This document shows positions 7,930 to 15,990 of a stretch of DNA of 27,840 nt, piece after piece. The stretch lies in assembly GCA_027030565.1 (NCBI GenBank), contig JALVEU010000212.1, forward strand, positions 1 through 27,840, read 5' to 3'. The position numbers were made by a program, and so were the translations under genes. Position 1 is the first letter of the stretch. Each line of letters begins with the position of its first letter. Below the pieces are notes generated by a model. It was not told where the DNA came from and did no database searches. It was given only the letters and a program-made list of their open reading frames with translations. The DNA is from Gammaproteobacteria bacterium. GTDB lineage: Bacteria > Pseudomonadota > Gammaproteobacteria > JAJDOJ01.

Positions 7930-8229
7930 GTGATGAAGACGATCAAGACCCTGGCAGCCCTGCTGATCCTTGCCTGGAGCCTAGGCGCCCTGGCCGCCGG
8001 CACACGCTACCTCATGCGCGTGGACGGCCTGGCCTGCCCCTACTGCGCCTACGGCGTCGAGAAGAAGCTCAAGAAGATCGAAGGCGTGGAAGCCATCGAC
8101 GTGGACCTGGACCACGGCCTGGTCACTGTGGACGTGCGCGAGGGCGTGCAGCTCACCGAACCCCAAATGACCGAGCTCTTCAAGCAGGCGGGTTTTACCT
8201 TCCGAAGCATGAAGGCCGAGCCACGCTGA
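7930..8229 (+). CDS. Secreted heavy-metal-associated (HMA) domain protein, MerP-like
   Basis: The protein has 99 residues. A signal peptide (ending GALAA) is followed by one HMA fold: RYLMRVDGLACPYCAYGVEKKLKKIEGV, with the metal-binding pair CPYC (C36 and C39), then the VDLDHGLVTVDV strand and the FKQAGF helix. MerP and similar periplasmic carriers have GMTCxxC; here the first cysteine is in GLACPYC, a variant seen in other soluble HMA proteins. The start is a GTG at 7930 with GAGG 7 bp upstream, or the ATG at 7933. It probably binds a soft metal in the periplasm and works with the outer-membrane protein upstream. Confidence 0.8.
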   Translation: MMKTIKTLAALLILAWSLGALAAGTRYLMRVDGLACPYCAYGVEKKLKKIEGVEAIDVDLDHGLVTVDVREGVQLTEPQMTELFKQAGFTFRSMKAEPR

Positions 8230-8357
8230 GCCTGGAGTGGCGCCACACGCCGGCGCGGGCGGCGACACGATGGCGTCGAGCTCCCACGTCGGGACCTCGG
8301 TCCGGGAATGCGGCATACTGCGCGGGTCGAGTCACCACCGAACCGGCAGGAGGACCC

Positions 8358-8741
8358 ATGGCGCACGAAGGTTATCACGAGCCCGTCGAGGAACTGACCG
8401 ACGAGACCCGGGACATGCACCGGGCCATCGCCTCGCTCATGGAGGAGTTGGAGGCGGTGGACTGGTACCAGCAGCGCGTGGATGCCACGCGCGATCCGGA
8501 GCTCAAACGGATCCTGGCGCACAACCGCGACGAAGAGAAGGAGCATGCGGCCATGGTCTTGGAATGGCTGAGACGCCGCGACCCCATCCTCGATCGGGAA
8601 CTGCGCACCTACCTCTTCAGCCAAGGGGAGATCACCACCCTGGAAGCCGAAGCAATGGAACGCACCGGTGCCGATACGCCCACCGGCGCCCCCGGGGACG
8701 GCTCCCTGGGTATCGGCTCGCTCAAAAACGGCAACGCCTAG
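8358..8741 (+). CDS. Encapsulated ferritin-like cargo protein (EncFtn)
   Basis: The protein has 127 residues. Two long helices carry the iron site: Glu30-Glu32 near DWYQQR in the first helix and EEKEH (E60 to H63, an ExxH pair) in the second. This short half-ferritin, which must assemble to make a ferroxidase site, is the encapsulated ferritin family. The C-terminal tail has a linker (GADTPTGAPGDG) and the targeting peptide GSLGIGSLKN, which docks cargo inside encapsulin shells. AGGAGG lies 5 bp before the ATG at 8358. The shell gene begins 12 bp downstream. Role: oxidise Fe2+ so that iron can be stored inside the shell. Confidence 0.95.
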   Translation: MAHEGYHEPVEELTDETRDMHRAIASLMEELEAVDWYQQRVDATRDPELKRILAHNRDEEKEHAAMVLEWLRRRDPILDRELRTYLFSQGEITTLEAEAMERTGADTPTGAPGDGSLGIGSLKNGNA

Positions 8742-8753
8742 GGAGGCGACGCG

Positions 8754-9557
8754 ATGGATCACCTCAGGAGAGAACTGGCACCCGTCTCACAGACGGCATG
8801 GGCTGCCATCGAGCAGGAGGCCACCAACACCCTCAAGGAGATGCTGGCCGCGCGCAAGCTGGTGGACTTCGAGGGCCCGCTGGGCTGGGAGGCCTCCTCG
8901 GTGGACCTGGGCCGAGTGCGGCGCCTGGACGTCGCGTTACAAGAAGGTGTCGAGACGCGCCTGCGCCTGGTGCTCCCCATGGTGGAGCTGCGCGCCCCGT
9001 TCGTCCTGTCCCGCGAGGAGCTGGAGGCCCTGGACCGTGGTGCGCCCAACGTGGATCTGCAGCCGGTGCTCGATGCGGCCCGCAACGCCGCCATGGCCGA
9101 GGACAAGGCCGTGTTCTACGGCCTGCCGCAAGCAGACATCACCGGGATCGCCGGAGCAGCCCCTACCACCCTGTCCCTCTCCGACGACTACCTGCGTTAT
9201 CCGGACGTGGTCGCCCAGGCCCTGGAGCAGATGCGTTCTGCAGGCGTCGCTGGACCCTACGGGATCGCACTCGGCCCACGTTGCTACACCGGTCTCACCC
9301 AGACCCGTGACGCCGGCTATCCGATCATCGAGCACGTGCGCCGGCTACTGGACGGCCCCATCGTCTGGGCCCCGGCGGCCGACGGGGCCATCGTGCTCAG
9401 CCTGCGGGGCGGGGACTTCGAGCTCACCGTGGGGCAGGACTTCTCCATCGGCTACGTGGACCACGACGAGCAGAACGTCCGGCTCTACATCGAGGAGACC
9501 TGTACCTTCCGGGTCAACACACCCGAGGCAGCCGTGCCACTGCGCTACGCGGCCTGA
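8754..9557 (+). CDS. Encapsulin shell protein (family 1, HK97 fold)
   Basis: The protein has 267 residues, the usual size of family 1 encapsulins. It starts MDHLRRELAPVSQTAWAAIEQEA and has the conserved segments KLVDFEGPLGWEASSVDLGR, VELRAPFVLSREELEALDRG, EDKAVFYGL and, near the end, GGDFELTVGQDFSIGY and FRVNTPEAAVPL. Older annotation calls this family bacteriocin or linocin M18. It self-assembles into an icosahedral cytoplasmic compartment around the ferritin cargo encoded immediately upstream. GGGAGG lies before the ATG. Confidence 0.95.
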   Translation: MDHLRRELAPVSQTAWAAIEQEATNTLKEMLAARKLVDFEGPLGWEASSVDLGRVRRLDVALQEGVETRLRLVLPMVELRAPFVLSREELEALDRGAPNVDLQPVLDAARNAAMAEDKAVFYGLPQADITGIAGAAPTTLSLSDDYLRYPDVVAQALEQMRSAGVAGPYGIALGPRCYTGLTQTRDAGYPIIEHVRRLLDGPIVWAPAADGAIVLSLRGGDFELTVGQDFSIGYVDHDEQNVRLYIEETCTFRVNTPEAAVPLRYAA

Positions 9558-9680
9558 GTCCAGGTGGCGGGGAGGGGGGAACGGCCGGGGCGAGCGTCTT
9601 TTGCGCGAGATCAACCCCGGGCGTCTTTCAGAGCCTACCGTAGGGGATCCACTCAGGCTGTCGAGAGGAGGATCCTAGCC

Positions 9681-10730
9681 ATGGCCGATATCGAGGCGCT
9701 GCTCGGTGGCGAGGCCGAGTCGCTGTTGACCCACGTCTGCGAGACCATCCCGAAGGAACGTCTCCATCTCCCGGGACCTGACTTCGTGGATCGGGTCGTC
9801 GCACCCAAGGACCGCAACCCGCGGGTGCTGCGCAACCTGCAGGCCCTGTTCGACCACGGCCGGCTGGGCGGCACGGGGTATCTCTCCATCCTGCCCGTGG
9901 ACCAGGGTGTGGAGCATTCGGCCGGGGCCTCATTCGCCCCCAACCCCGACTACTTCGACCCGGAGAACATCGTGCGCCTGGCCATCGAGGGCGGCTGTAA
10001 CGCAGTGGCCTCGACCCTCGGTGTGCTGGGCTCCGTGGCGCGCAAGTATGCGCACAAGATCCCCTTCATCCTCAAGATCAACCACAACGAGCTCCTTACC
10101 TACCCCAATCATTACGACCAGACCCTGTTCGCCAGTGTGGAGCAGGCCTTCGACATGGGGGCCGTGGCGGTGGGAGCCACCGTGTACTACGGCTCGCCGG
10201 AGTGCCGCCGGCAGATCCAGGAGGTGAGCGAGGCCTTCCAGCACGCCCATGAGCTGGGCATGGCCACGGTCCTGTGGGCGTACCTGCGCAACAGCGCCTT
10301 CAAGAAGGACGGGGTGGACTATCACACCGCCGCCGACCTCACCGGCCAGGCCAACCACCTGGCCGCCACCATCGACGCCGACATCGTGAAGCAGAAGCAA
10401 GCCCAGACCAACGGCGGGTACACGGCCATCGGCTTCGGGCGCACCCATCCCTGGGTGTACGAGCGTTTGACCTCGGATCACCCCATCGACCTGGTCCGCT
10501 ACCAAGTGGCCAACTGCTACATGGGCCGCGTGGGCATGATCAACTCCGGAGGTGCCTCGGGGCAGAACGACCTGGCCCAAGCGGTGCGCACGGCGGTGAT
10601 CAACAAGCGCGCCGGCGGCATGGGGCTGATCTCGGGGCGCAAGGCCTTCCAGAAACCCATGGCCGACGGCGTGGAGCTCCTGAATCACATCCAGGACGTG
10701 TATCTGTCCCCCGAGGTGACCATCGCCTGA
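9681..10730 (+). CDS. fbaB: Class I fructose-bisphosphate aldolase (FbaB/DhnA type)
   Basis: The protein has 349 residues and the FbaB/DhnA fold: LSILPVDQGVEHS (69-80), the KINHNELLTYP loop, GATVYYGSPE, and Lys237 in IDADIVKQKQ, which corresponds in position to the Schiff-base lysine of E. coli FbaB. SGGASG (289-294) is the phosphate-binding part. It reversibly cleaves fructose 1,6-bisphosphate to dihydroxyacetone phosphate and glyceraldehyde 3-phosphate in the cytoplasm, without metal. AGGAGGA precedes the ATG. It stands 123 bp downstream of encapsulin and 32 bp upstream of the antiporter gene, so it may be part of either transcript. Confidence 0.92.
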   Translation: MADIEALLGGEAESLLTHVCETIPKERLHLPGPDFVDRVVAPKDRNPRVLRNLQALFDHGRLGGTGYLSILPVDQGVEHSAGASFAPNPDYFDPENIVRLAIEGGCNAVASTLGVLGSVARKYAHKIPFILKINHNELLTYPNHYDQTLFASVEQAFDMGAVAVGATVYYGSPECRRQIQEVSEAFQHAHELGMATVLWAYLRNSAFKKDGVDYHTAADLTGQANHLAATIDADIVKQKQAQTNGGYTAIGFGRTHPWVYERLTSDHPIDLVRYQVANCYMGRVGMINSGGASGQNDLAQAVRTAVINKRAGGMGLISGRKAFQKPMADGVELLNHIQDVYLSPEVTIA

Positions 10731-10762
10731 GTTCGGACTCAGATACAGCGTGGTCGGCAGGG

Positions 10763-11989
10763 ATGCTCAATGCACTGGAAGTCATGGGCATCGCCATCGT
10801 GGCGGGCCTGGCCGCGGGCAAGGCGGCCGAGCGCCTTGCCGTGCCCTCGGTGGCCGGCTACGTGGTGGTCGGCGTGCTCCTGGGAGGCTCCGTCCTCGGG
10901 GTATTCGGAGCGCCGGTGCTCGCACGCATGGGCATCGTGGGCGACCTGGCCCTGGGGGTGATCGCCTTCTCCATCGGCGGCGAGCTCGAGTGGCGGGTGG
11001 TCCGTCAGTTGGCCCAGTCGCTGTTTCCCATCGTGCTGCTCGAGGCCTCCGGTGCCATGGTGGCGGTGACGGCGAGCGTATGGTGGCTCACGGGGAATCC
11101 GCCGCTTGCGCTGGTCCTGGGGGCGATCTCGGCGGCGACGGCGCCAGCGGCCACCGTCATGGTGATCCGGGAGCTGCGCGCCGCGGGGGTGCTCACCCGC
11201 ACGCTCATGGCAGTGGTGGGCATCGACGATGCCATCGCGCTGGTGCTCTACGCCTTCGGTGCTGCAGTGGCCAAGGCCATGCTCACCGGCGGGGCGAGCG
11301 TCTCTTGGGCGGGAGTCGCGGCGACCGCCGGCTGGGAGATCGGCGGGGCACTGGCCCTAGGCGCCGCCGCAGGCCTGCTGGTCGGCCCGCTGCTCTCCCG
11401 GCTGGGCTCGCGTGAACAGGTGCTCGCCCTGGCCATCGGTGCACTGGTGGGCATCGCCGGCCTCGCCGCGCGCCTGGACTTTTCGCCTTTGCTGGCCAAT
11501 ATGACCTTCGGCGTGCTGCTCATCAACATCGCGCCCATGTCTACCCGCGCGCTCGTAGAAGACGTCGCCCTCCTCGGGGCGCCCATCCTCATCGGCTTCT
11601 TCGTGCTGGCGGGCGCGCACCTGCGGCTGGACCTGCTCCCCGCGCTGGGCCTGCTGGGCGTGGTCTACCTGGTCGCCCGCATGGCCGGCAAGGTGTCCGG
11701 TGCCTGGCTGGGTGCGGTGCTGTCCAAGGCGGCACCGGAGGTGCGGCACAATATCGGACTGGGCCTGCTCTCGCAGGTGGGCATCGCCATCGGGCTGTCC
11801 CTGGTGGTGGCCAACGAGTTCTCCGCCTACGGGGAGGCCGGGAAACGGCTGGCGGTCACGGTCATCAACGTGCTCCTCGCCACCACAGTGGTCACCGAGC
11901 TGCTGGGGCCGTGGCTCACCAAGCATGCCCTGATTCGCGCCGGCGAGGCCGGCCGTGCGGACACAGAACGGGGGGAGACGGTCCGATGA
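10763..11989 (+). CDS. Monovalent cation:proton antiporter, membrane domain only (CPA-type)
   Basis: The protein has 408 residues and is almost wholly hydrophobic, with about 12 membrane segments. It has the Na+/H+ exchanger fold: a GYVVVGVLLGG segment early, LGAISAATAPAATVMVIREL and MAVVGIDDAIALVLYAF (with the DD pair typical of CPA antiporters), GLAARLDFSPLLANMTFGVLL and a C-terminal LGLLSQVGIAIGLSLVVA. It lacks the cytoplasmic RCK/TrkA domain that many CPA2 proteins carry, and the next gene, overlapping by 4 bp (ATGA), encodes a small PII-like protein that might fill that role. Ion specificity (Na+, K+) is not shown. Confidence 0.85.
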   Translation: MLNALEVMGIAIVAGLAAGKAAERLAVPSVAGYVVVGVLLGGSVLGVFGAPVLARMGIVGDLALGVIAFSIGGELEWRVVRQLAQSLFPIVLLEASGAMVAVTASVWWLTGNPPLALVLGAISAATAPAATVMVIRELRAAGVLTRTLMAVVGIDDAIALVLYAFGAAVAKAMLTGGASVSWAGVAATAGWEIGGALALGAAAGLLVGPLLSRLGSREQVLALAIGALVGIAGLAARLDFSPLLANMTFGVLLINIAPMSTRALVEDVALLGAPILIGFFVLAGAHLRLDLLPALGLLGVVYLVARMAGKVSGAWLGAVLSKAAPEVRHNIGLGLLSQVGIAIGLSLVVANEFSAYGEAGKRLAVTVINVLLATTVVTELLGPWLTKHALIRAGEAGRADTERGETVR

Positions 11990-12327
11990 AACGCATGCTC
12001 ATGGTCAACCTGCACGAGGTGGAGTTCCTGGAGGAGACACTCAAGATCCTGGCGCAAGCGAAGGTGACCGATTGCGTGGTCCAGGAGGCGGAGTCGGTCG
12101 TGAGCCACCATACGGGAGACACCCTGGAGCCCAGCGTCTTGGCCTCCATCGCTGGCCTGTTCAAGCAGGAACGCAACATCAACTACCTGATCCACGCCAT
12201 CATCGACACCGAACGCTGCAACTGGGTCGCAGACCGGCTGCGCACCCTGTACAAGGAAGACCGCTACGCCTGCTCGTTCTGGTTCGTACCCGCGGAACAA
12301 TACTGGTACCACAAGGCCAATCCATGA
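11986..12327 (+). CDS. Small PII-like (GlnB-fold) putative regulator
   Basis: The protein has 113 residues with no signal peptide. The start MKRMLMVNLHEVEFLEETLKIL followed by KVTDCVVQEAESV resembles the first strand, helix and second strand of PII/GlnB proteins; NYLIHAIIDTERCNWVADRLRTLYK resembles the second repeat. There is no recognisable uridylylated T-loop. It overlaps the antiporter gene upstream and the TauE-like gene downstream by 4 bp each (both ATGA), strong evidence that it acts with them. A role as a soluble regulator of a membrane partner is inference from the family and neighbours. It might also be another ferredoxin-like-fold protein. Confidence 0.6.
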   Translation: MKRMLMVNLHEVEFLEETLKILAQAKVTDCVVQEAESVVSHHTGDTLEPSVLASIAGLFKQERNINYLIHAIIDTERCNWVADRLRTLYKEDRYACSFWFVPAEQYWYHKANP

Positions 12328-13220
12328 GCGGGCGGGACCCGCCGAAGCCGGCCGAGCCATATGCACGTGGCACACGGATCCCGCAGCCGCCTCCGGCGCC
12401 TTCCTGCCCGGTTCAGGAGCACGCTCGCGGGGGAATCCTCGGTGCCGGGTTTCGTACCTTCGCCATCGGCGTGGTGGCTGGCATCGGGGGCGGCCTGGCC
12501 AGCCTGGGCGGCGGGACCCTGGTCATTCCCCTGCTCATGGAGTGGGTGCGGCTGACACCATTGCAGGCACGGGGCACGGCCATCGCCACTGCCCTGTTCT
12601 CCGCAGGCATGGGTGCCACCACCTATGCCCTGCACGACCAGGTGCAGTGGACGGTGGTCCTGTGGGTGGCCCTGCCCTCCATGATCGTGACGCCCCTGGC
12701 CGCTGCCTGGTCGGAACGCTTCTGCGGTGAGCGCCTGGAGGCGGCGTTCGGCGTGGTGGTCATGGTCGGCGCCTTGCTGCTCATCTTCAAGGACTTCCTC
12801 CCGTCGGCACCCACCGTGCCCGACCCCTTGCGTACCGCCTACCTGATGGCCGTGGGCGTCGTGGAAGGGCTGGTGGCCGGTGTCGTGGGGATCAGCGGCG
12901 GCCCCGTGCTCGCGCCGTTGTTCGTGCTCGGGCTGGGGATGCCGCAGCAACTCGCTCAGGGCTGTTCGCTGGCGGCCCGGTTGCCCGCCGTGATCACGGG
13001 CACGTGGGAGAACGCGCGCCTGGGCAATGTGTGCTGGCGCGCGGTGCCTGGCCTGGCGCTGGGGGCCCTGGTCGGCGCCTGGGCGGGAAGCCACGCCGCG
13101 CTGTGGCTCCCGGAACACGCCCTGCGCACCCTGTTCGGGGTCCTGCTACTGGGGCTGGGCCTGTACTACGTGCGCGGGGGACATGCAGACCCTGAACGGC
13201 GCGACGACGTGGGCGGCTGA
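12324..13220 (+). CDS. TauE/SafE-family membrane exporter
   Basis: The protein has 298 residues. After a proline-rich cytoplasmic tail (about 1-37) come two repeats of the family motif: FAIGVVAGIGGGLASLGGGTLVIPLL and VEGLVAGVVGISGGPVLAPLFVLG, each starting a bundle of membrane helices. TauE/SafE proteins move sulfite, sulfoacetate or related organic anions; the actual substrate here is unknown. The ATG at 12324 overlaps the stop of the PII-like gene, so antiporter, PII-like protein and exporter form one coupled unit. Confidence 0.85.
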   Translation: MSGRDPPKPAEPYARGTRIPQPPPAPSCPVQEHARGGILGAGFRTFAIGVVAGIGGGLASLGGGTLVIPLLMEWVRLTPLQARGTAIATALFSAGMGATTYALHDQVQWTVVLWVALPSMIVTPLAAAWSERFCGERLEAAFGVVVMVGALLLIFKDFLPSAPTVPDPLRTAYLMAVGVVEGLVAGVVGISGGPVLAPLFVLGLGMPQQLAQGCSLAARLPAVITGTWENARLGNVCWRAVPGLALGALVGAWAGSHAALWLPEHALRTLFGVLLLGLGLYYVRGGHADPERRDDVGG

Positions 13221-13256
13221 GAAGCCGCCGATGGATCACCTCCAGCTTCGTGATCC
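13212..13256. terminator. Two hairpins at the end of the antiporter/PII/TauE operon
   Basis: GGCGGCT and AGCCGCC (13212-13218 and 13223-13229, 4-nt loop) span the TauE-like stop codon. A second stem GGATCAC and GTGATCC (13233-13239 and 13250-13256) follows. There is no T-tract, so a Rho-independent terminator is not certain. The rest of the gap up to 13419 has further short GC hairpins (for example GGGG/CCCC at 13294-13304) and no recognised motif. Confidence 0.35.
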
Positions 13257-13419
13257 GCCACGGAAGGGCAGTTGCTTCTTAGCCACCCTTCATGGGGCTT
13301 CCCCTTGAATTCCGGGGCACGGACCGCCAGCTTCCGTAGACCGGCCCCGCCCACGACCGAAGGCAGTGCGCCGCTCCGCCCCGCGAATTTGCCTCGGCGC
13401 AAACCACCAAAGGAGACCT

Positions 13420-14727
13420 ATGATGACCGCCGACCCGCTGTCCGCCGCCAAGCTCGACCTCAAGCAGGTGATCGCCATGGGCGTGGGGGCCATGATCGGC
13501 GGCGGTATCTTCGCCGTGTTGGGGCTGGCCATGGAGCAGGCCGGGCATGCAGCGCCCGTGGCCTTCGCCCTGGGCGGGATCATCGCCTGGCTCACAGGCC
13601 TGTCCTATGCGGCCCTGGGATTGCGGTTCCGCTCCGACGGCGGCAGCTTCACCTACCTGGAGCATGCCTTCCGCCATCCGAACATCGCAGGCCTGGGCGG
13701 CTGGCTGCTGCTGGTGGGTTATGTCGGGACCCTGGGGCTGTACAGCTACACCTTCGGCGCCTACGGATCGGCCCTGCTGGGTGGACAGCACATGCAGTCC
13801 ATGCACCATCTGCTCGAGTCGTTCGTGCTGCTGCTCTTCCTGGGCATCAATCTGGCCGGGGTTCGCGAGACCGGAACCGCGGAGCTGCTCATCGTCATTG
13901 CCAAGGTGTCGATCCTGGCCCTGTTCGCCGCCATCGGCTTCACCGCCCTCCAGCGGGATCACCTGGTCCCCTTCTTCGACCAGGGGCTCACCGGGGTGGT
14001 CATGGGCGCGGCGCTGATCTTCGTGGCCTATGAAGGTTTCGAGCTGATCCCCAACGCAGTCAACGAGATGGAGGACCCGGAGCACAACCTGCGCCGCGGC
14101 ATCCTCATCTCGATCGCCATCACCGCCTTGATCTACATGCTGGTTTCCCTGGTGGCGGTCGGCAATCTCACACCCGAGGAGGTCCGCCGCTACGGCGAAT
14201 ACGCGCTGGCCGAGGCCGCCCGGCCGTTCCTGGGCCAGGCGGGCTTCGTCCTCATCGGAATCGCAGCCCTGTTCTCCACCTCTTCGGCCATCAATGCCAC
14301 CTTGTTCGGCACCGCCCGGCTGGCCACCGAGATGGCGCGCGAGAAAGAGCTGCCGCACGTGTTCAGCCTGCGCCGCCGAACGGACAACATCCCATGGGCG
14401 AGCCTGCTCATCATCACCGCGGTGACGCTGTTCTTCGTCAATGTGGCGGATTTGACGGTCATCTCCTCATTCGCCAGCTCCACCTTCCTACTCATCTTCT
14501 TCGCCATCAACCTCTCGGCCTGGCGGCTGCGCGACCGTCTCGCGCTGCGGCCACTCTGGCCCGTACTGGCCATGCTCTTCTCGGCCGCCTCCTGGCTCGC
14601 CCTGATGGTATGGCTGTGGCGCAAGGATCCCGAGAGCCTGGTCTGGCTCGGGGCGTTCTACGCGGCGGTGTTCGTCGCCGAGCTGGCGTTCAGTCAGCGC
14701 CGGCTCATCTTCCGGCCGCGTCGCTGA
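13420..14727 (+). CDS. APC-superfamily amino-acid permease
   Basis: The protein has about 435 residues with 12 likely membrane helices. The first helix has the APC signature KQVIAMGVGAMIGGGIFAVLG (GxGxxIGxGIF), which forms the substrate-binding bend. Further conserved elements are FRSDGGSFTYLEHAF, FVAYEGFELIPNAVNEMEDPEHNLRRGI and GTARLATEMAREKELPHVF. It imports or exchanges an amino acid or amine; which one is not predictable. AGGAG at 13411-13415 is 4 bp from the ATG at 13420 and 7 bp from a second in-frame ATG at 13423; the latter may be the true start. Confidence 0.88.
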   Translation: MMTADPLSAAKLDLKQVIAMGVGAMIGGGIFAVLGLAMEQAGHAAPVAFALGGIIAWLTGLSYAALGLRFRSDGGSFTYLEHAFRHPNIAGLGGWLLLVGYVGTLGLYSYTFGAYGSALLGGQHMQSMHHLLESFVLLLFLGINLAGVRETGTAELLIVIAKVSILALFAAIGFTALQRDHLVPFFDQGLTGVVMGAALIFVAYEGFELIPNAVNEMEDPEHNLRRGILISIAITALIYMLVSLVAVGNLTPEEVRRYGEYALAEAARPFLGQAGFVLIGIAALFSTSSAINATLFGTARLATEMAREKELPHVFSLRRRTDNIPWASLLIITAVTLFFVNVADLTVISSFASSTFLLIFFAINLSAWRLRDRLALRPLWPVLAMLFSAASWLALMVWLWRKDPESLVWLGAFYAAVFVAELAFSQRRLIFRPRR

Positions 14728-15214
14728 GCCCTGCAGCTCACGGAGCCGGTGCCGGGGACGGATGCAACCACAGCAGCACGCGGACGGCAACGCCGAAGGC
14801 GCCCCGCGATCCGCTGCGGAGGCGCTGGAAATCGGGCGGTGACAAGCTCGTTTTTCGGCAGCCGAGTAGCCGTCACCTGGAAACCGGAAAATGCCTCAAT
14901 CCCAAAGACGGACTGCCCGAGCCCTTTTGGACACGCTGATTTACTGGCTGCGGCGGCGCATCGCCCCGTTGCGCGGTGCTCGGATACTCGCCTATCTACT
15001 TGACATGTACTCCGGGCATCCTGCCCTCCGCCCTTCGGGCCGGCCTGACGGCCGTTCCAATCCGCTCCCGGCGGATTGGTCTCGTATCCTGCGCGCCGTG
15101 CGCCTTGCGCTGCATCCACCTCGCGCATTGAATCAGCATCTCCTTTTCGGCTACCTCAACAGGATAAACTCGTTCGGAATGAAACTTCGTCGTACGAATT
15201 AAATACGTGTGTTC
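14728..15214. other. Gene-poor stretch between permease and DUF302 gene
   Basis: This stretch of nearly 490 bp holds no convincing gene. An open frame at 14891-15202 (103 residues, arginine-rich, no recognised domain) has low complexity and crosses the hairpin cluster at 15030-15079; it is not accepted as a gene. The final 60 bp, toward 15214, are clearly richer in A and T. Confidence 0.5.
15030..15079. repeat. Three consecutive hairpins
   Basis: Three inverted repeats follow directly: GCCC-TTC-GGGC (15030-15040), CGGCC-TGAC-GGCCG (15041-15054) and CCAATCCGC / GCGGATTGG with a 5-nt loop (15057-15079, perfect 9-bp arms). The structure resembles an intergenic repeat (REP/BIME-like) or a remnant mobile-element end. 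No second copy was found in this window. Confidence 0.45.
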
Positions 15215-15709
15215 CTAACGCTTCGCGAATGCGAGAAATTCCTGCTGCTGTGCATTCACCTCACTCATTACTTTGGCAACATTGCTGCTGAACATGCTGC
15301 CCATGAGGCCAGCGTTCATATGGCCGATATAGGTCTTGCCGTCACTTTTCTGATATACGGAGACCGTGCAGGGCATCATCACCGAGATGATCCGGTCTTG
15401 GTCATGGCTCAGTATGTCACCGGCATGATGGGGTTCGCACAGCTCCACCAGCATCACCGGCAACAGGTCTGGACCTCCGTGTTTCTTGATCGACTTGTGC
15501 AATGGTTTGACGCTCGGGCTGACCCATCGGGTGCCTCGTTCCCGGTTGACTTTCTCCGCGCCCTCTTTGATCTTGGCCACCGTTTCTTCTACGCCATAGG
15601 GACTCTCGACCTCAGTGAGCATCAAGGACGGCGCCATGCTCCAGGCCGTAACACCCACAAACCCTGCACCCGCGATAATGCCAATGACAAAAGCCAATAC
15701 AGTCTTCAT
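15215..15709 (-). CDS. DUF302-domain protein with N-terminal membrane anchor
   Basis: The protein has 164 residues. An N-terminal hydrophobic segment (about 4-25, AFVIGIIAGAGFVGVTAW) anchors or exports it. The remainder fits DUF302: SPYGVEETVAKIKEGAEK, then VELCEPHHAGDILSHDQDRIISVMMPCTVSVYQKSDGKTYIGHMN, with the typical MMPC and a single-Cys ELC. The longest frame starts at 15715, but GGAGG directly abuts that ATG and is 6 bp from the ATG at 15709, which is therefore preferred. DUF302 proteins often occur near sulfur-oxidation or metal genes; the function is unknown. Codons are visibly less GC-rich than in neighbours, hinting at separate origin. Confidence 0.85.
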   Translation of the reverse strand: MKTVLAFVIGIIAGAGFVGVTAWSMAPSLMLTEVESPYGVEETVAKIKEGAEKVNRERGTRWVSPSVKPLHKSIKKHGGPDLLPVMLVELCEPHHAGDILSHDQDRIISVMMPCTVSVYQKSDGKTYIGHMNAGLMGSMFSSNVAKVMSEVNAQQQEFLAFAKR

Positions 15710-15784
15710 TACCATCCTCCATGTCGCCCGGGGTAAGTATTCATACGAACAAGAAAATCGATCCTTTTATCCGGACTTGGATCG

Positions 15785-15826
15785 AGTATTGAAGGCTCAT
15801 CAGGGCGTGTCAAGATCGCGTCTTGA
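15785..15826 (-). promoter_or_regulatory. Promoter of the DUF302 gene with an operator-like dyad
   Basis: On the minus strand TTGACA (15808-15813) and AATACT (15785-15790) are separated by 17 bp. An inverted repeat TCAAGA-TCGCG-TCTTGA (15810-15826) overlaps the -35 element, a good place for a repressor or activator. The leader would be about 70 nt. No regulator gene is adjacent. Confidence 0.5.
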
Positions 15827-15990
15827 TCTAAACACGACCGGATTTCACATCTGTGCGTGGTCGCGGGAGGATGCTGCAAGCCTGGCTCGGCTCGATGTGG
15901 TCTACGGGGCCGAGTTCGTCGATGAGCGGGCTTTCAGTCGGCACCGGCTCAGCCCCCGACCGGTATCCGCCTGTTCGCCTACACGCGAGG

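Noticed and set aside
14891..15202. 103-residue frame in the gap after the amino-acid permease
   Set aside because: No recognised domain, arginine-rich, and it runs through the hairpin cluster.
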